Of a stretch of DNA of 64,000 bases, positions 31,029 to 40,768 are shown one piece after another. This DNA is from Arthrobacter sp. ATA002 (GTDB lineage: Bacteria; Actinomycetota; Actinomycetes; Actinomycetales; Micrococcaceae), in contig NZ_CP114015.1 in NCBI RefSeq assembly GCF_026898095.1, positions 372,001 to 436,000 of the forward strand. The letters run 5' to 3'. The position numbers and the translations under genes were made by a program. Position 1 is the stretch's first letter. Every line of letters starts with the position of its first letter. The notes under the pieces were generated by a model that saw nothing but the letters and a program-made list of their open reading frames with translations, was not told the DNA's origin and made no database searches.

Positions 31029-32339
31029 ATGTCTCAGCGATTTAGGACTCGGCCATTTACGGCAGCGCTTGCGATCGGCGCCCTCGCCCTCGCCGGATGT
31101 TCCGGCGGTGGCGGAGGTGAGGATGACGGTCCCGTTACCCTCACCTGGTACATGGGAGCCGGTGTCCCCGACGACATTGCCACAGCCGAACAGCTTGCCG
31201 CCGATTTCAGTGCTGCCAATCCGGACGTCGAGGTTGTCGTTGATGCCTCCGGCCCGGCAGGCGTGGAGATCGACGCGCAGATCCGCACCAAACTGGGCAC
31301 GGGTGATATGGCCGACCTGTTCTGGTACAACAGCGGCGCACTCATGAAGCAGTTGAACCCGGACCAGCAGTTGCTCAACGTTGGTGACGGGGCCTGGGTT
31401 GAGGACCTCAGCGAGGATTACCGCGGTACGGTCTCCACCGAGAACGGCACGTACGGGGCGCCGGTCGGCGCGGCCATGGGTGGTGGATTCTTCTACAACG
31501 TCCCCGTGTACGAAGAGCTCGGGCTGGAGGTGCCCAAGACGTGGGACGACTTCATGGCCAACAACGAAGCGATCAAGGCGGCCGGCGTGGATCCGGTAAT
31601 CCAGTCATACGGTGACACCTGGACGTCGCAGATGATCTTCCTGGCCGACTACTTCAACATCCAGGCCGCCGAGCCCGATTTCGCCGATGACCTAACGGCG
31701 AACGAAACCACCTTCGCGGAGACCCCGGCCGCACTGGCCAGTTTCCAGAAGGTGGAAGCGCTCGCGGAAGCCGACCATTTCAATGTCGACTTTCAGAACC
31801 TGGTCCTTGACCAGGCGATCGCGAAGCTCGTCAACGGCGAGGGCGCCCACTACCCCATCCTGACCTTCGCTCAGGCCACCGTGCAGCAGAACTTCCCGGA
31901 CGACGCCGATGACATCGGGTTTTTCCCCGTCCCCGGAGGCTCTGCCGAGGACCATGGCCTTACGACATGGATGCCCTCTTCGGTCTACGCGCCGGCCACC
32001 ACCGAGCACCCGGAGGAAGTCAAGCGATTCATGGCCTTTGTAGCCAGCCCGGACGGCTGCGATTCCATCACCGAGGCGCGCGGCGTCACCGGGCCCTATG
32101 TGGTCGCCGGCTGTGAGATCGAGGGCGATGTATCCCGCATCGTCGAGGACATGCTCCCGTACTTCGAGGACGGTGCGACGTCCCCCGCGCTCGAATTCCT
32201 CTCCCAGGTGAAGGGCCCGAACCTTCAGGCTTTCACCGTGGAAGTTGGCACCGGCATTAGCACCGCTGAGGACGCCGCGCGCGCCTATGACGCCGATAAC
32301 GCAGTACAGGCCCAGCAGCTGGGCCTCGAAGGCTGGTAA
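31029..32339 (+). CDS. ABC transporter solute-binding lipoprotein, family 1 (predicted rhamnoside/oligosaccharide)
   Basis: This 436-residue extracellular lipoprotein has a short basic N-terminus, a hydrophobic core and the lipobox ALAGC. The mature part is a type-1 sugar SBP, with LTWYMG early and GVDPVIQSYGDTWTS at mid-length, like cluster B SBPs for oligosaccharides. Two ATGs are adjacent. AAGGAGG at 31017-31023 leaves five bases before 31029 and only two before 31026, so I chose 31029. It leads the operon SBP-permease-permease-GH78-AKR. Confidence 0.88.
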   Translation: MSQRFRTRPFTAALAIGALALAGCSGGGGGEDDGPVTLTWYMGAGVPDDIATAEQLAADFSAANPDVEVVVDASGPAGVEIDAQIRTKLGTGDMADLFWYNSGALMKQLNPDQQLLNVGDGAWVEDLSEDYRGTVSTENGTYGAPVGAAMGGGFFYNVPVYEELGLEVPKTWDDFMANNEAIKAAGVDPVIQSYGDTWTSQMIFLADYFNIQAAEPDFADDLTANETTFAETPAALASFQKVEALAEADHFNVDFQNLVLDQAIAKLVNGEGAHYPILTFAQATVQQNFPDDADDIGFFPVPGGSAEDHGLTTWMPSSVYAPATTEHPEEVKRFMAFVASPDGCDSITEARGVTGPYVVAGCEIEGDVSRIVEDMLPYFEDGATSPALEFLSQVKGPNLQAFTVEVGTGISTAEDAARAYDADNAVQAQQLGLEGW

Positions 32340-32400
32340 GGCCCCACAAGCATGAAGCGGCGGGGCTGCTGTCGGCCCGCCACGAGGACCTGGAGAAAGT

Positions 32401-33345
32401 ATGTCGCTCGCCCCATCCCAGCCCATCCGTCCCCCGATCCCACCGTCGACGGGGCCAGCTATCCGCACGCGCAGGAAACTCGGAAACCGTGTCAACAAGC
32501 CCTATCCGGGGTGGTTCTACGCTCCGGCCGCCGTCATTTACGGCGTACTGTTCATCGCTCCCACCCTGGCGTCGTTCTATTTCGCGTTCACCCGCTGGTC
32601 CTTCGCTGAGACTGAGTTTGTCGGCTTTGACAATTTTGTCACCTTCTTCACGGAGCCGCGCCTCTTTAAGGGCTTCACCAACACCTTCATCTACGCAGTT
32701 CTCACCTCCGGAGCCAAAGTCGTCCTTGGACTGTTGCTGGCCATCGTGCTGACTTCGGGGATCTTCGCGCGGGGTTACCTGCGCGCGGTGATCTTCTTTC
32801 CGGTCCTGGTCTCCACTGTCGGCGTCGGCATCACCTTCAAAATTCTCCTGGATCCGTTCGACGGGCTGGTCAATAAAGCCCTTGCCGTCATCGGAATCCA
32901 AGGTCCGGGCTGGCTGACGGACCCATCCCTCGCCCTGCTTTCCATCGCGGCGGTGGACGTTTGGAAGGGTATCGGACTGGCTACGCTCATATACATCGCT
33001 GGGATCGTCGCTATCCCCAACGAGTACTTTGAGGCGGCGAAGGTCGACGGCGCCTCGGCATGGGCAGTGTTCCGGCACATCACCGTTCCCATGGTGCGTC
33101 CGGCCATGATTACGGTCATCATTCTCTCGCTTATCGGCGGACTGCGCACCTTCGACCTGATCTGGGCCATGACGGGTGGCGGTCCCGGCTTCGCCAGTGA
33201 CGTCATCGCCTCGACCATCTACAAGCAGTACGCCGCGGGCTTCTACGGCTTATCCACAGCCGGCAACGTGGTGCTGTTCCTGGTGGTTACCGCAGCAGTG
33301 CTTCCGCTGTACCTCTTCCTAAACCGAAAGTCGAAAGACCTGTGA
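32401..33345 (+). CDS. ABC sugar transporter permease, MalF/LacF type
   Basis: The 314-residue integral membrane subunit has an extended cytoplasmic N-terminus (about 35 residues, Pro-rich) and six hydrophobic segments. The EAA-loop motif YFEAAKVDGASAWAVFRHITVP lies at about residues 210-231. It follows the SBP gene after 61 bases with AGAAAG as ribosome site, and overlaps the next permease by four bases. It pairs with that permease to form the membrane channel. Confidence 0.9.
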   Translation: MSLAPSQPIRPPIPPSTGPAIRTRRKLGNRVNKPYPGWFYAPAAVIYGVLFIAPTLASFYFAFTRWSFAETEFVGFDNFVTFFTEPRLFKGFTNTFIYAVLTSGAKVVLGLLLAIVLTSGIFARGYLRAVIFFPVLVSTVGVGITFKILLDPFDGLVNKALAVIGIQGPGWLTDPSLALLSIAAVDVWKGIGLATLIYIAGIVAIPNEYFEAAKVDGASAWAVFRHITVPMVRPAMITVIILSLIGGLRTFDLIWAMTGGGPGFASDVIASTIYKQYAAGFYGLSTAGNVVLFLVVTAAVLPLYLFLNRKSKDL

Positions 33346-34175
33346 AAGCAGAACGCACCCGAAATCTGATCTGGGGAATCGTCGCGATTATCGGATCGGT
33401 CGTCATCTTCCTCATCCCTTTCGCCTTTATCCTCACGACCGCCTTCAAGACCCAACAGGAATCCTCGCTGCTCGAGTTTTCCTGGCCCACTGAATTCGCG
33501 TTCCTGGATAATCTGGTCACAGTCCTGCAGACCCGCGATTATGTCGTGGTGCGGGCCTTCATCAACAGCACCGTCGTAACCGTGGTGTCAGTCACAATCA
33601 TGGTCGTGCTGGCTGCCATGGTGGGGTGGGTCCTGCAGCGCCGCCAGTCGCGTTGGAACGGGTTGATCAACTTTGCCGTACTAGCCGGTCTTATTGTGCC
33701 GCCGGCCGTGGTGCCCACTATTTTCGTGATGCAGGAATTAGGGATCTTCCGCACGCTGCACGGGTTGATTCTGATCGAGGTCGCCTTCGGGCTCTCCTTC
33801 TGCATCCTGCTGTTCCGGGCCTTCGCTGCCAGTGTTCCCCGTGAGCTGGACGAAGCGGCGCTCATCGACGGAGCCGGCCCGCTGAGGTTGTTCTTTCAGG
33901 TTGCGTTTCCGTTGCTGCGCAGCGTAATCGTCACCGTCATCGTGGTGCAGTCCGTCGCTGTCTTCAACGACTTTGCCAACCCTCTGTACTTCGCTCCGGG
34001 CGACGAGAACGTCACCGTCCAACTGACGCTATACAACTTCCAAAGCCAGTTCCAGACATCCTGGAATCTTCTGTTCACTGACATCCTGCTGATCACGATT
34101 CCGCCGCTCATCATGTACATCTTCTTCAACCGGCAAATCGTGGCCGGCATGACCTCCGGTGCGGTGAAGGGCTGA
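33342..34175 (+). CDS. ABC sugar transporter permease, MalG/LacG type
   Basis: The 277-residue second membrane subunit starts with GTG at 33342, overlapping the previous stop (GTGA). It has six hydrophobic segments, the EAA-loop motif ELDEAALIDGAGPLRLFFQ near residue 170 and the family end MTSGAVKG. No ATP-binding gene follows. A shared MsiK-type ATPase encoded elsewhere probably energises this system, as is usual in actinobacterial sugar importers. Confidence 0.9.
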   Translation: MKAERTRNLIWGIVAIIGSVVIFLIPFAFILTTAFKTQQESSLLEFSWPTEFAFLDNLVTVLQTRDYVVVRAFINSTVVTVVSVTIMVVLAAMVGWVLQRRQSRWNGLINFAVLAGLIVPPAVVPTIFVMQELGIFRTLHGLILIEVAFGLSFCILLFRAFAASVPRELDEAALIDGAGPLRLFFQVAFPLLRSVIVTVIVVQSVAVFNDFANPLYFAPGDENVTVQLTLYNFQSQFQTSWNLLFTDILLITIPPLIMYIFFNRQIVAGMTSGAVKG

Positions 34176-34219
34176 TGATGCAGGGTTACACCCAGGATAA
34201 CGAGTCGGGAGGCAGCAAA

Positions 34220-36881
34220 ATGAGTTCGACCACACCATCCGCCCCCAACAGCACCGGCGCTGACCCGTTTGGTCCCGCCCGCTGGATTGCCCGCCCCGTG
34301 GAACGCTCGCAGCGCGTCACCCGCCACATCACATCCTCGCGGGTCGACTGGGCCGAGCCCGGGCATACCCTGGGACAGCGGTTCCACGCCGAGGGACCAG
34401 TGGAAGCGGTCAGTATCAGCCTGTCCGAACCCCGCGGTGTGGAGGACCCCTTCCAGTCGCCGGTGAAATTCACCATCAGCCTTCGGACTGAGGCCGGCGT
34501 GCCCGTAATGCAGCGGGTTTATGACGGGCCGCAGCTCGTCTGGGATTATTTTGGCATCGTCCTGGACGTAAATCCGCCGGCACCGCCGGGAGAGTACATC
34601 GTCGAATTGGCCGCTCACCAAGGCACCATCGGCTGGTTGGGCGCTGATGCCGCGCCGGCGGTTGAGGACGACGGGGTGTCACCGCTGCCGGTTCGGGGAA
34701 CCGCGTTGATCGATGACGAACCGACGGGCGGCGTCCGGCTGTTGGGCGTCGACACCCACCCTGCACCCAACCCCCTGTTCCGGCGTAGTTTTGAGCTTGC
34801 CACGCTTCCGGTAGCCGCTGAACTCGCCGCCACGGTCCTTGGCATCGGCAACGTCCTGATCAATGGCCGTCGCGTGGGCGGGGAGGCTCTGGAACCCGCG
34901 GTTACCAACTATGACAGGACGGTGCTTTACCGGACCTGGGACGTGCGGCACCTGTTGGTGCCAGGTATCAACGAAATCCTTATTCAAGCTGGACGGGAAC
35001 GCTATGGGGCGCGTGGAGGGGACGTTTGGGGATGGAACCTCGCGCCCTGGCACCGGGAACCGGTGGCCCTGCTGAACCTGCGGCTCACCGGCATCGACGG
35101 TCGCGTGCAGTCCGTTACCACCGATGCCAGCTGGCAGGCCGCCGCAGGGCCGGTGCAGGCGGAGCGCCTCTTCCGGGGCGAGGACTGGGTGCTCGAAGTG
35201 ATGGCGCCGTCTGGCATCCGGCTGCCGTTGTCGAGCCGCCCGGCGGCGAACTCCGCCGCGCGGCACATGAACCGGTCCACCCCGCCGCCCCCGGGCTCCG
35301 AGGGTTACAACGATCCTGAATCCGACCGTAACGGTTCACGATTTCGGTGACGTCATGGTGGGCCGGATCCGCTGCCGTATCACCGGTGAAGCAGGGGCGA
35401 CCGTCCGGGTGCGCTCAGGCGAGCAGCGCGACGATGGCGGACAAGTCATTTGCCGAAACATGCTGGTGGCAGGCGAAGCCCAGCTGGACACCCTGCGGCT
35501 GGAGACGGGTGCCGTTGACTACGTCTTCGAACCGCAGTTTGGCTACCGCGGCTTCCGCTGGATCCAGGTCGAAACGGACGGCACCGTCGTCGTGGATGAC
35601 GTCCGTGCCGTTCCGCTGTACACGGAGCTGGAGCCGATGGGCCAGCTGGCCACCGATGAGCCGGTCGTGGAGTGGATCAACAATGCGACAGCTCTCACCT
35701 TCCACAACAACCTGCACGGCATTCCCACGGACACTCCAATCTATGAAAAGAATGGGTGGACCGCAGACGCGCACCTCTCGACCGAGGCCCTGCTCCACCA
35801 CTTCGATTTGCGGAAATCATTCGATAAATGGATCGAAGACCATAAGGACGCACAGGCAGCCGACGGTTCCGTGCCCCAGATTATTCCGACACCGGGCTGG
35901 GGCCGCGCGGCCGATCCCACCTGGTCTTCCTCCGCTGTCCTCATCCCCTGGTATCTATACCGGGAGTACGGCGACACGGATATCCTGCACCACTCCGCCG
36001 ATATGATCCGGCGCCTGGCCGACCACATCCACGGCCGGCTCGACGGCGAAGGCACCTGGCGGCACCGGACCTGGGGCGACTGGCTGGCCCCAGGCCACGC
36101 CGTCGGCCCGGAAGGAATGGCGCCGGTGGGTACCATCATGTCCGCCATGGTGCTCGGGCAGACGGCCGCGGTGCTTGGCGAACTCGGTCATCCTGACGCC
36201 GGCACTTACCGGGAGCAGGCAGCTGCGGTTGGCGCCGCGTACCACCGCGCTTACTTCGCCCCGGCGTCAGGAAACTACGAGGTGCCGGGGGTGCCCTACC
36301 GGCAGGTCCTGAACATCCTCCCACTGGCGTTCGGCACCGTTCCCGCCGACTGTATCCCCTCCGTCCGCGCCGGCCTTATCGAGGATCTCGAAGTCCGGTC
36401 CGCGGGGCATTTGGACTGTGGCGCCGTGGGTGTCCGCCATCTCCTGCCTGTTCTGTCCAGCGCCGGACGGGACGATCTGGCCCTCACCGTTCTCACCCAT
36501 CGCTCCCGGCCCGGCTGGGGTGCCTGGTACGAGGCCGGGGAGTCCACTTTGCTGGAATCGTGGGACGTAGACGCCAGATCCCGCAACCACTACTTCCTGG
36601 GCTCGGTGGCATCCTGGATCCAGCAAAAAGTAGGCGGGCTGCGACTCCTGGAACCAGGCTGGCGCCGCTTCGAGGTGGCCCCGGTCGAAGATCCGCGCGT
36701 CTCGCGCGGGACGATCAGCCATCGGACACCGCTCGGTACTGCGGCGGTGCGCTGGGAACGGGGGCCGGCAAACTGGAAGGTAGCAGTGACCGTGCCGCAG
36801 AACGCCACCGCCGAACTGCGTATTGCCCACCATGAGCACATGCTGCCCGCCGGACACCATGTGCTCCACCTCGACGGCTGA
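34220..36881 (+). CDS. Alpha-L-rhamnosidase, GH78 family (two one-base frameshifts)
   Basis: This enzyme hydrolyses terminal alpha-L-rhamnose from rhamnosides. Beta-sandwich N-terminal domains (residues 1 to about 440) precede an (alpha/alpha)6 barrel. The GH78 catalytic set is visible: Asp505, Glu510 and Asp517 in DTPIYEKNGWTAD, and a candidate general base Glu780 in TLLESWD. One G is lost near 35200 and one C in the C-run at 35288-35292; restoring both joins three frames into 887 residues. There is no signal peptide, so it acts on imported substrate. I prefer the ATG at 34220 (GGGAGG upstream) over 34175. Confidence 0.85.
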
Positions 36882-36943
36882 CAACACGCCCTGCCCCTTA
36901 TCGGCAGGGCGTCGGCCCGCCACACCTCCAGATAGGAACCACC

Positions 36944-37960
36944 ATGAAGTACCGCCGCCTCGGCAATTCCGGCATGCTCATTTCGGAAATCACTTACGGC
37001 AACTGGCTAACGCACGGCTCCCAGGTTGAGCGGGACGCCGCCGTTGCCTGCGTCCATGCGGCTCTGGACGCCGGCATCACGACCTTCGATACCGCCGATG
37101 TCTATGCGAACACGGCTGCGGAGAGCGTCTTGGGCGCCGCGCTCAGCGGCCAGCGCCGGGAATCACTGGAGATCTTCACGAAGGTCTACTACCCGACCGG
37201 CCCTATGGGGCCCAACGACGCCGGTCTGTCCCGCAAGCACATTATGGAGTCGATCGACGCTTCACTGCGCCGTCTCGGCACCGAGTATGTGGACCTTTAC
37301 CAGGCGCACCGGTGGGATCACGAGACGCCGCTGGAGGAAACGATGCTCGCGTTCGCCGACATCGTCCGCTCCGGAAAGGCGCTGTACATCGGCGTCAGCG
37401 AATGGACCGCCGACCAGCTGAAGCGCGGCGCCGCCTTGGCCCGGGAGCTGCGGATACCGTTTATTTCCAACCAGCCGCAGTACTCGGCGCTGTGGCGGAT
37501 CATTGAAGCGGACGTCGTGCCGACGTCCGAAGAGCTGGGCATCTCCCAGATCGTATGGTCGCCGGTGGCCCAGGGGGTGCTCACCGGCAAGTATCTTCCG
37601 GGTCAGGCTCCGCCGGCCGGCTCCCGCGCCACCGACACCAAGGGCGGCGCGGAGATGATTGGCCGCCACATGCGAGACGACGTGCTGCAGCGGGTGCAGG
37701 GCCTGCGGCCGATCGCCGACGAACTGTCGCTGACCATGGCGCAGCTCGCGGTCGCGTGGGTGCTCCAGAACCGGAACGTTTCCGCCGCGCTCATCGGCGC
37801 ATCCCGCCCGGAGCAGGTCCTTGAGAATACCCGGGCCTCCGGCGTCGTCATTCCACAAGAACTGCTGGCCCGGATTGACGAGGTGCTCGGTGACGTCGTT
37901 GAACGCGACCCGGCCAAGACCGCGCTTGAATCTCCAGCTAAGCGCCCCGCGCAGGCGTAG
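36944..37960 (+). CDS. Aldo/keto reductase (voltage-gated potassium channel beta-subunit/YghZ-like group)
   Basis: The 338-residue NADPH-dependent TIM-barrel oxidoreductase has the AKR tetrad: Asp and Tyr in FDTADVYANT (near residue 47), Lys in FTKVYYP and His in QAHRWD. The C-terminal LIGASRPEQVLEN is the nucleotide-binding signature. The ATG at 36944 is 62 bases after the rhamnosidase stop, and a terminator follows, so it closes the rhamnoside operon. It may reduce or oxidise an aldehyde or aglycone released from the substrate. Confidence 0.88.
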   Translation: MKYRRLGNSGMLISEITYGNWLTHGSQVERDAAVACVHAALDAGITTFDTADVYANTAAESVLGAALSGQRRESLEIFTKVYYPTGPMGPNDAGLSRKHIMESIDASLRRLGTEYVDLYQAHRWDHETPLEETMLAFADIVRSGKALYIGVSEWTADQLKRGAALARELRIPFISNQPQYSALWRIIEADVVPTSEELGISQIVWSPVAQGVLTGKYLPGQAPPAGSRATDTKGGAEMIGRHMRDDVLQRVQGLRPIADELSLTMAQLAVAWVLQNRNVSAALIGASRPEQVLENTRASGVVIPQELLARIDEVLGDVVERDPAKTALESPAKRPAQA

Positions 37961-38029
37961 GGCAACTCCGCGGAAAGCCGCCGCCAGCTCCCCGGAACGC
38001 CGGCCCGGCCCGGGACTGGCCTGGTCGGG

Positions 38030-38056
38030 GCTGCGGCGGGAGGCACCCGCCGCAGC
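38030..38056 (+). terminator. Terminator hairpin after the rhamnoside operon
   Basis: GCTGCGGCGGG (38030-38040) pairs perfectly with CCCGCCGCAGC (38046-38056) around a five-base loop. No T-tract follows, as is common in high-GC actinobacteria. It separates the AKR gene from the GntR gene at 38096. Confidence 0.65.
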
Positions 38057-38095
38057 GGCTAGGCTTTGCGGGGTGAGCGCTTATCCAGTGCGGGA

Positions 38096-38792
38096 ATGCC
38101 CGTGAGCGGCAGTTCGGATGATCCTGCGGGCCCCGACAATGGGCTGTCGCGTCCGCCAACGGCCCAGGCTTTTGTCCTGACCCAGCTTCGCCGGGCCATC
38201 AGCGCGGGTGAGTTTGTTCCGGGACAGGCCCTGCGTCAGGATGCCCTGGCTAAACGGTTCGGAGTCAGCCGGGTGCCGCTGCGTGAAGCCTTCAAGGTGC
38301 TCGAAAGCGAAGGCCAGGTAGTTTACGAGCCGCACCGCGGGCATAAGGTTGCCACGCTTTCGCTGGATGACCTGCTGGAGGTGTACCGGCTGCGTCAGCT
38401 GCTGGAGGCCGAAGCCGCACGGGCGGCGCTTCGGGCGGGCCCCTGTCTCCGTCCTGCAGACTTTGCACGGTGCTGCTGCCGAGGTGGAAGCGGCCAGTGC
38501 CGCGGGGGACCTGCTGGGCATGACCGAAGCGAACCGCCGTTTTCACTTCGTGCTGGTGGAGGCGGCCGGGATGCCCCGGCTGGACCGCATCCTGCAGGTG
38601 CTGTGGGACGCGACGGAAGCTTACCGCTTTGTCTACTACGGAGTGGACAGCAACCGGGAGCGGGTGGAGCGCGAGCACCTGCTGATTATCGACGCCTTCG
38701 AGCAGCGGGACACGCCCCGCCTCATCCGGCTCCTGGACGAGCACCGGGAGCATGCGGTGGAGGCCCTGCGCGCCTTTCTTGAGGCCCGCTAA
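38096..38792 (+). CDS. GntR family regulator, FCD (FadR) type (one-base frameshift)
   Basis: This regulator has a winged-helix domain (residues about 20-85, with LAKRFGVSRVPLREAFKVLESEG) and an FCD ligand domain. Near 38435-38440 one extra G breaks the frame. Deleting it restores the FCD helices with the metal or ligand histidines (ANRRFHFVLVEAAGM, EREHLLIIDAFEQRD, DEHREHAVEALRAF), for 231 residues. FCD proteins sense organic acids or acyl-CoA. It stands first in the catabolic island, so it most likely controls it. The ribosome site is weak; GTG at 38102 is an alternative start. Confidence 0.85.
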
Positions 38793-39246
38793 GTCCCGTT
38801 CTCCCCGCGGGTGAAGCGGACTTCGCGCAGCTGAATCCCGGGGTTTCCGCGCGCCCCCGGACGGGGAGCAGGGTCCCAGAAAAACACGTATGTGATCTGG
38901 GTTACATTATGGTTTTATATTGGATACAGTCTCCAAATGATTCCGGAATTCCAGCAGCGTAGCTGGACCCCGGTGCCGCCCGGCACCCCGCACTCCGGCA
39001 GGCGATCTTCGTGCCCCGGTGCGCAGTGTGCGAACGGCAGCACGCCCGGCCCGAACCGCGGCACGCTTGACGTGCCCGGGTCTCCGGCGTTGGGTCATTA
39101 CGTGCCACCCCGCGCAGCGGCGGCCGTTTCCCGGTTCCGTCCAAGCGCCCGGCGGCGAGGCTTCCCGGCAGCAAGCACCCGCACGGCAGCACCCTGTACG
39201 GCTTCACCCGCACACGCACCCATGTGACCAACCAAGGGAGAAACCC
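38793..39246. other. 454-base gene-free leader of the TAXI-TRAP operon
   Basis: No convincing ORF lies here on either strand. The AT-rich patch at about 38890-38940 is the likely promoter (TATATT at 38916-38921) and overlaps a palindrome. The remaining 310 bases to the SBP gene would be a long untranslated leader in which I recognise no known riboswitch. Confidence 0.5.
38920..38936. promoter_or_regulatory. Candidate GntR operator before the catabolic island
   Basis: TTGGATACAGTCTCCAA has arms TTGGA and TCCAA with inner AC and GT pairs, symmetric apart from one pair. It sits directly on the predicted -10 region. This is the expected position and style of an FCD-GntR site, but the match is not to a known consensus. 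Confidence 0.45.
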
Positions 39247-40244
39247 ATGAGTTCCATCAACCGGAACCGGCTGCGCGCAGGTGCCGCAGCCCTTTGGCAC
39301 CAGCGCTCCTCCTTTCCGCCTGCGGCAGCCCCGATACGTCCGGAGACTCCGGCGCGGGAGCCGACGGCAGCGGCGGCACCCTGTCCATCGCCACCGGCGG
39401 CACCGGCGGCGTGTATTATCCCCTCGGCGGCGGCTTTGCCACGGTAATCCGCGAGAACATCGACGGTTATGACGCCACGGTCCAGGAAACGAATGCCTCG
39501 GTGGACAACGTCCTGCTGATCGCCAACGGATCCGCCCAAATCGCCTTCTCGGTGGGCGACGTTGTTTCCGACGCCGTGGAAGGCGTCGGTGAATTCGAGG
39601 GCCAGCCGCAGGAAATTTGCTCGCTGGGCAACATCTACAACAACTACCTGCAGGCCGTCACCGTGGACGGAACGGGCATCACCACCGCGGAACAGCTGGC
39701 CGGGAAAGTCGTCTCGGTGGGAGCTCCGGGTTCCGCCACGGAAGTCGGCGCCCTGCGCATCCTCGAAGCCGCCGGCGTCGACCCGGAGACCGTGGAACGC
39801 CGCCAGCTCGGCGTCGCGGAAACGGTCGCCGCCCTGCGCGACGGAACCATCGACGCCGGATTCTGGTCCGGCGGCCTGCCCACCGGCGCGCTGATCGACC
39901 TGGCCAGCGACGGTGACATGGTCCTGCTGCCTATCGGCCAGTACGCCGAAAGCATGGCCGATGCCTACGGCGAGTACTACCTGGCCGAAGAAATTCCGGC
40001 CAACACCTACGAGGGACAGACCGAAGCAGTCCAGGCCATCGCCTCACCGAACCTGCTGATTGCCAGCCCGAACATGGACGAACAGCTGCAACAGGACATT
40101 GCGGCCTCCCTCTTCGACAACGTGGAACAGCTTGAGCAGGTCCATCCCTCCGCGCAGGAAATGGATGCAGCCACTGCCGGGGACGTTTCCTACGTGGAGA
40201 CCTGCCCGGGAGCAAAGACCTACTTCGACCAGGCCGGAAGCTAG
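39247..40244 (+). CDS. TAXI-family TRAP transporter solute-binding lipoprotein (one-base frameshift in the signal peptide)
   Basis: The mature part is a TAXI-type periplasmic binder: TLSIATGGTGGVYYPLGG at the N-terminus, a VQETNASVDNV strand and, later, VVSVGAPGSATEVGALRILEAAG. The signal peptide is split. MSSINRNRLRAGAAAL is in one frame and LAPALLLSACGS (lipobox LSAC) in the next. One T is missing in CCCTTTGG near 39294. Corrected length is 332 residues with the ATG at 39247 after GGGAGAA. It binds an organic acid, and TAXI systems include glutamate and 2-oxoglutarate binders. Confidence 0.88.
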
Positions 40245-40249
40245 GATCC

Positions 40250-40768
40250 ATGCGCCGGCCGGCCGCCGTCGTCCTGGTGCTGGGAGCCCTTGCCGGGGGT
40301 GCCGCGGGTGCCGCGGGGGTTGCCGCTGCGGGGCAGGGCGGCAACCCGGCAGCGTGGACGCTTTCCATCAGCAACGACGGCGGCGTGCTGGCCGCGGTGC
40401 CCGTTGACGGCGGATCCTTCGCCGTCAGCTACCGGAACTCCCTCTACGGCAGCACCGCCGAAGAACGCTATGAGATCCGCCCCGACGGCAGCTACCTGCT
40501 GGTGCAGCTGGCTGCCGATGATCTGGCGGTGCTGGAGGAGTACTACGCCGTTCCCGGCGCACCGGACCCCGCGGAGCCCGGGGACAGAAGGAATTGGGTC
40601 GCCGCACCGGACCCGTCCCGCCCCGCCGCTTTCACCAGCCTCTCAGTTGCTGCCACCGACCTCGGACAGCGGACGGTCCATACGGCCGGCGCGCCGCCGT
40701 TGGATCTGTGGACGCTGGTCGACGACGGCGATCCCTTCGTGACTCTGGAACTCAAGGAGAACCAATGA
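40250..40768 (+). CDS. DUF1850 domain protein of the TAXI-TRAP system
   Basis: This 172-residue protein has an N-terminal hydrophobic signal or anchor (about residues 5-28) and a beta-rich DUF1850 domain with SYRNSLYGSTAEERYEI. DUF1850 genes are known to sit between TAXI binders and fused TRAP permeases. Their exact role is undescribed; an accessory or gating subunit is plausible. The ATG lies five bases after the SBP stop and its stop overlaps the permease start (ATGA), so all three are co-translated. Confidence 0.85.
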   Translation: MRRPAAVVLVLGALAGGAAGAAGVAAAGQGGNPAAWTLSISNDGGVLAAVPVDGGSFAVSYRNSLYGSTAEERYEIRPDGSYLLVQLAADDLAVLEEYYAVPGAPDPAEPGDRRNWVAAPDPSRPAAFTSLSVAATDLGQRTVHTAGAPPLDLWTLVDDGDPFVTLELKENQ

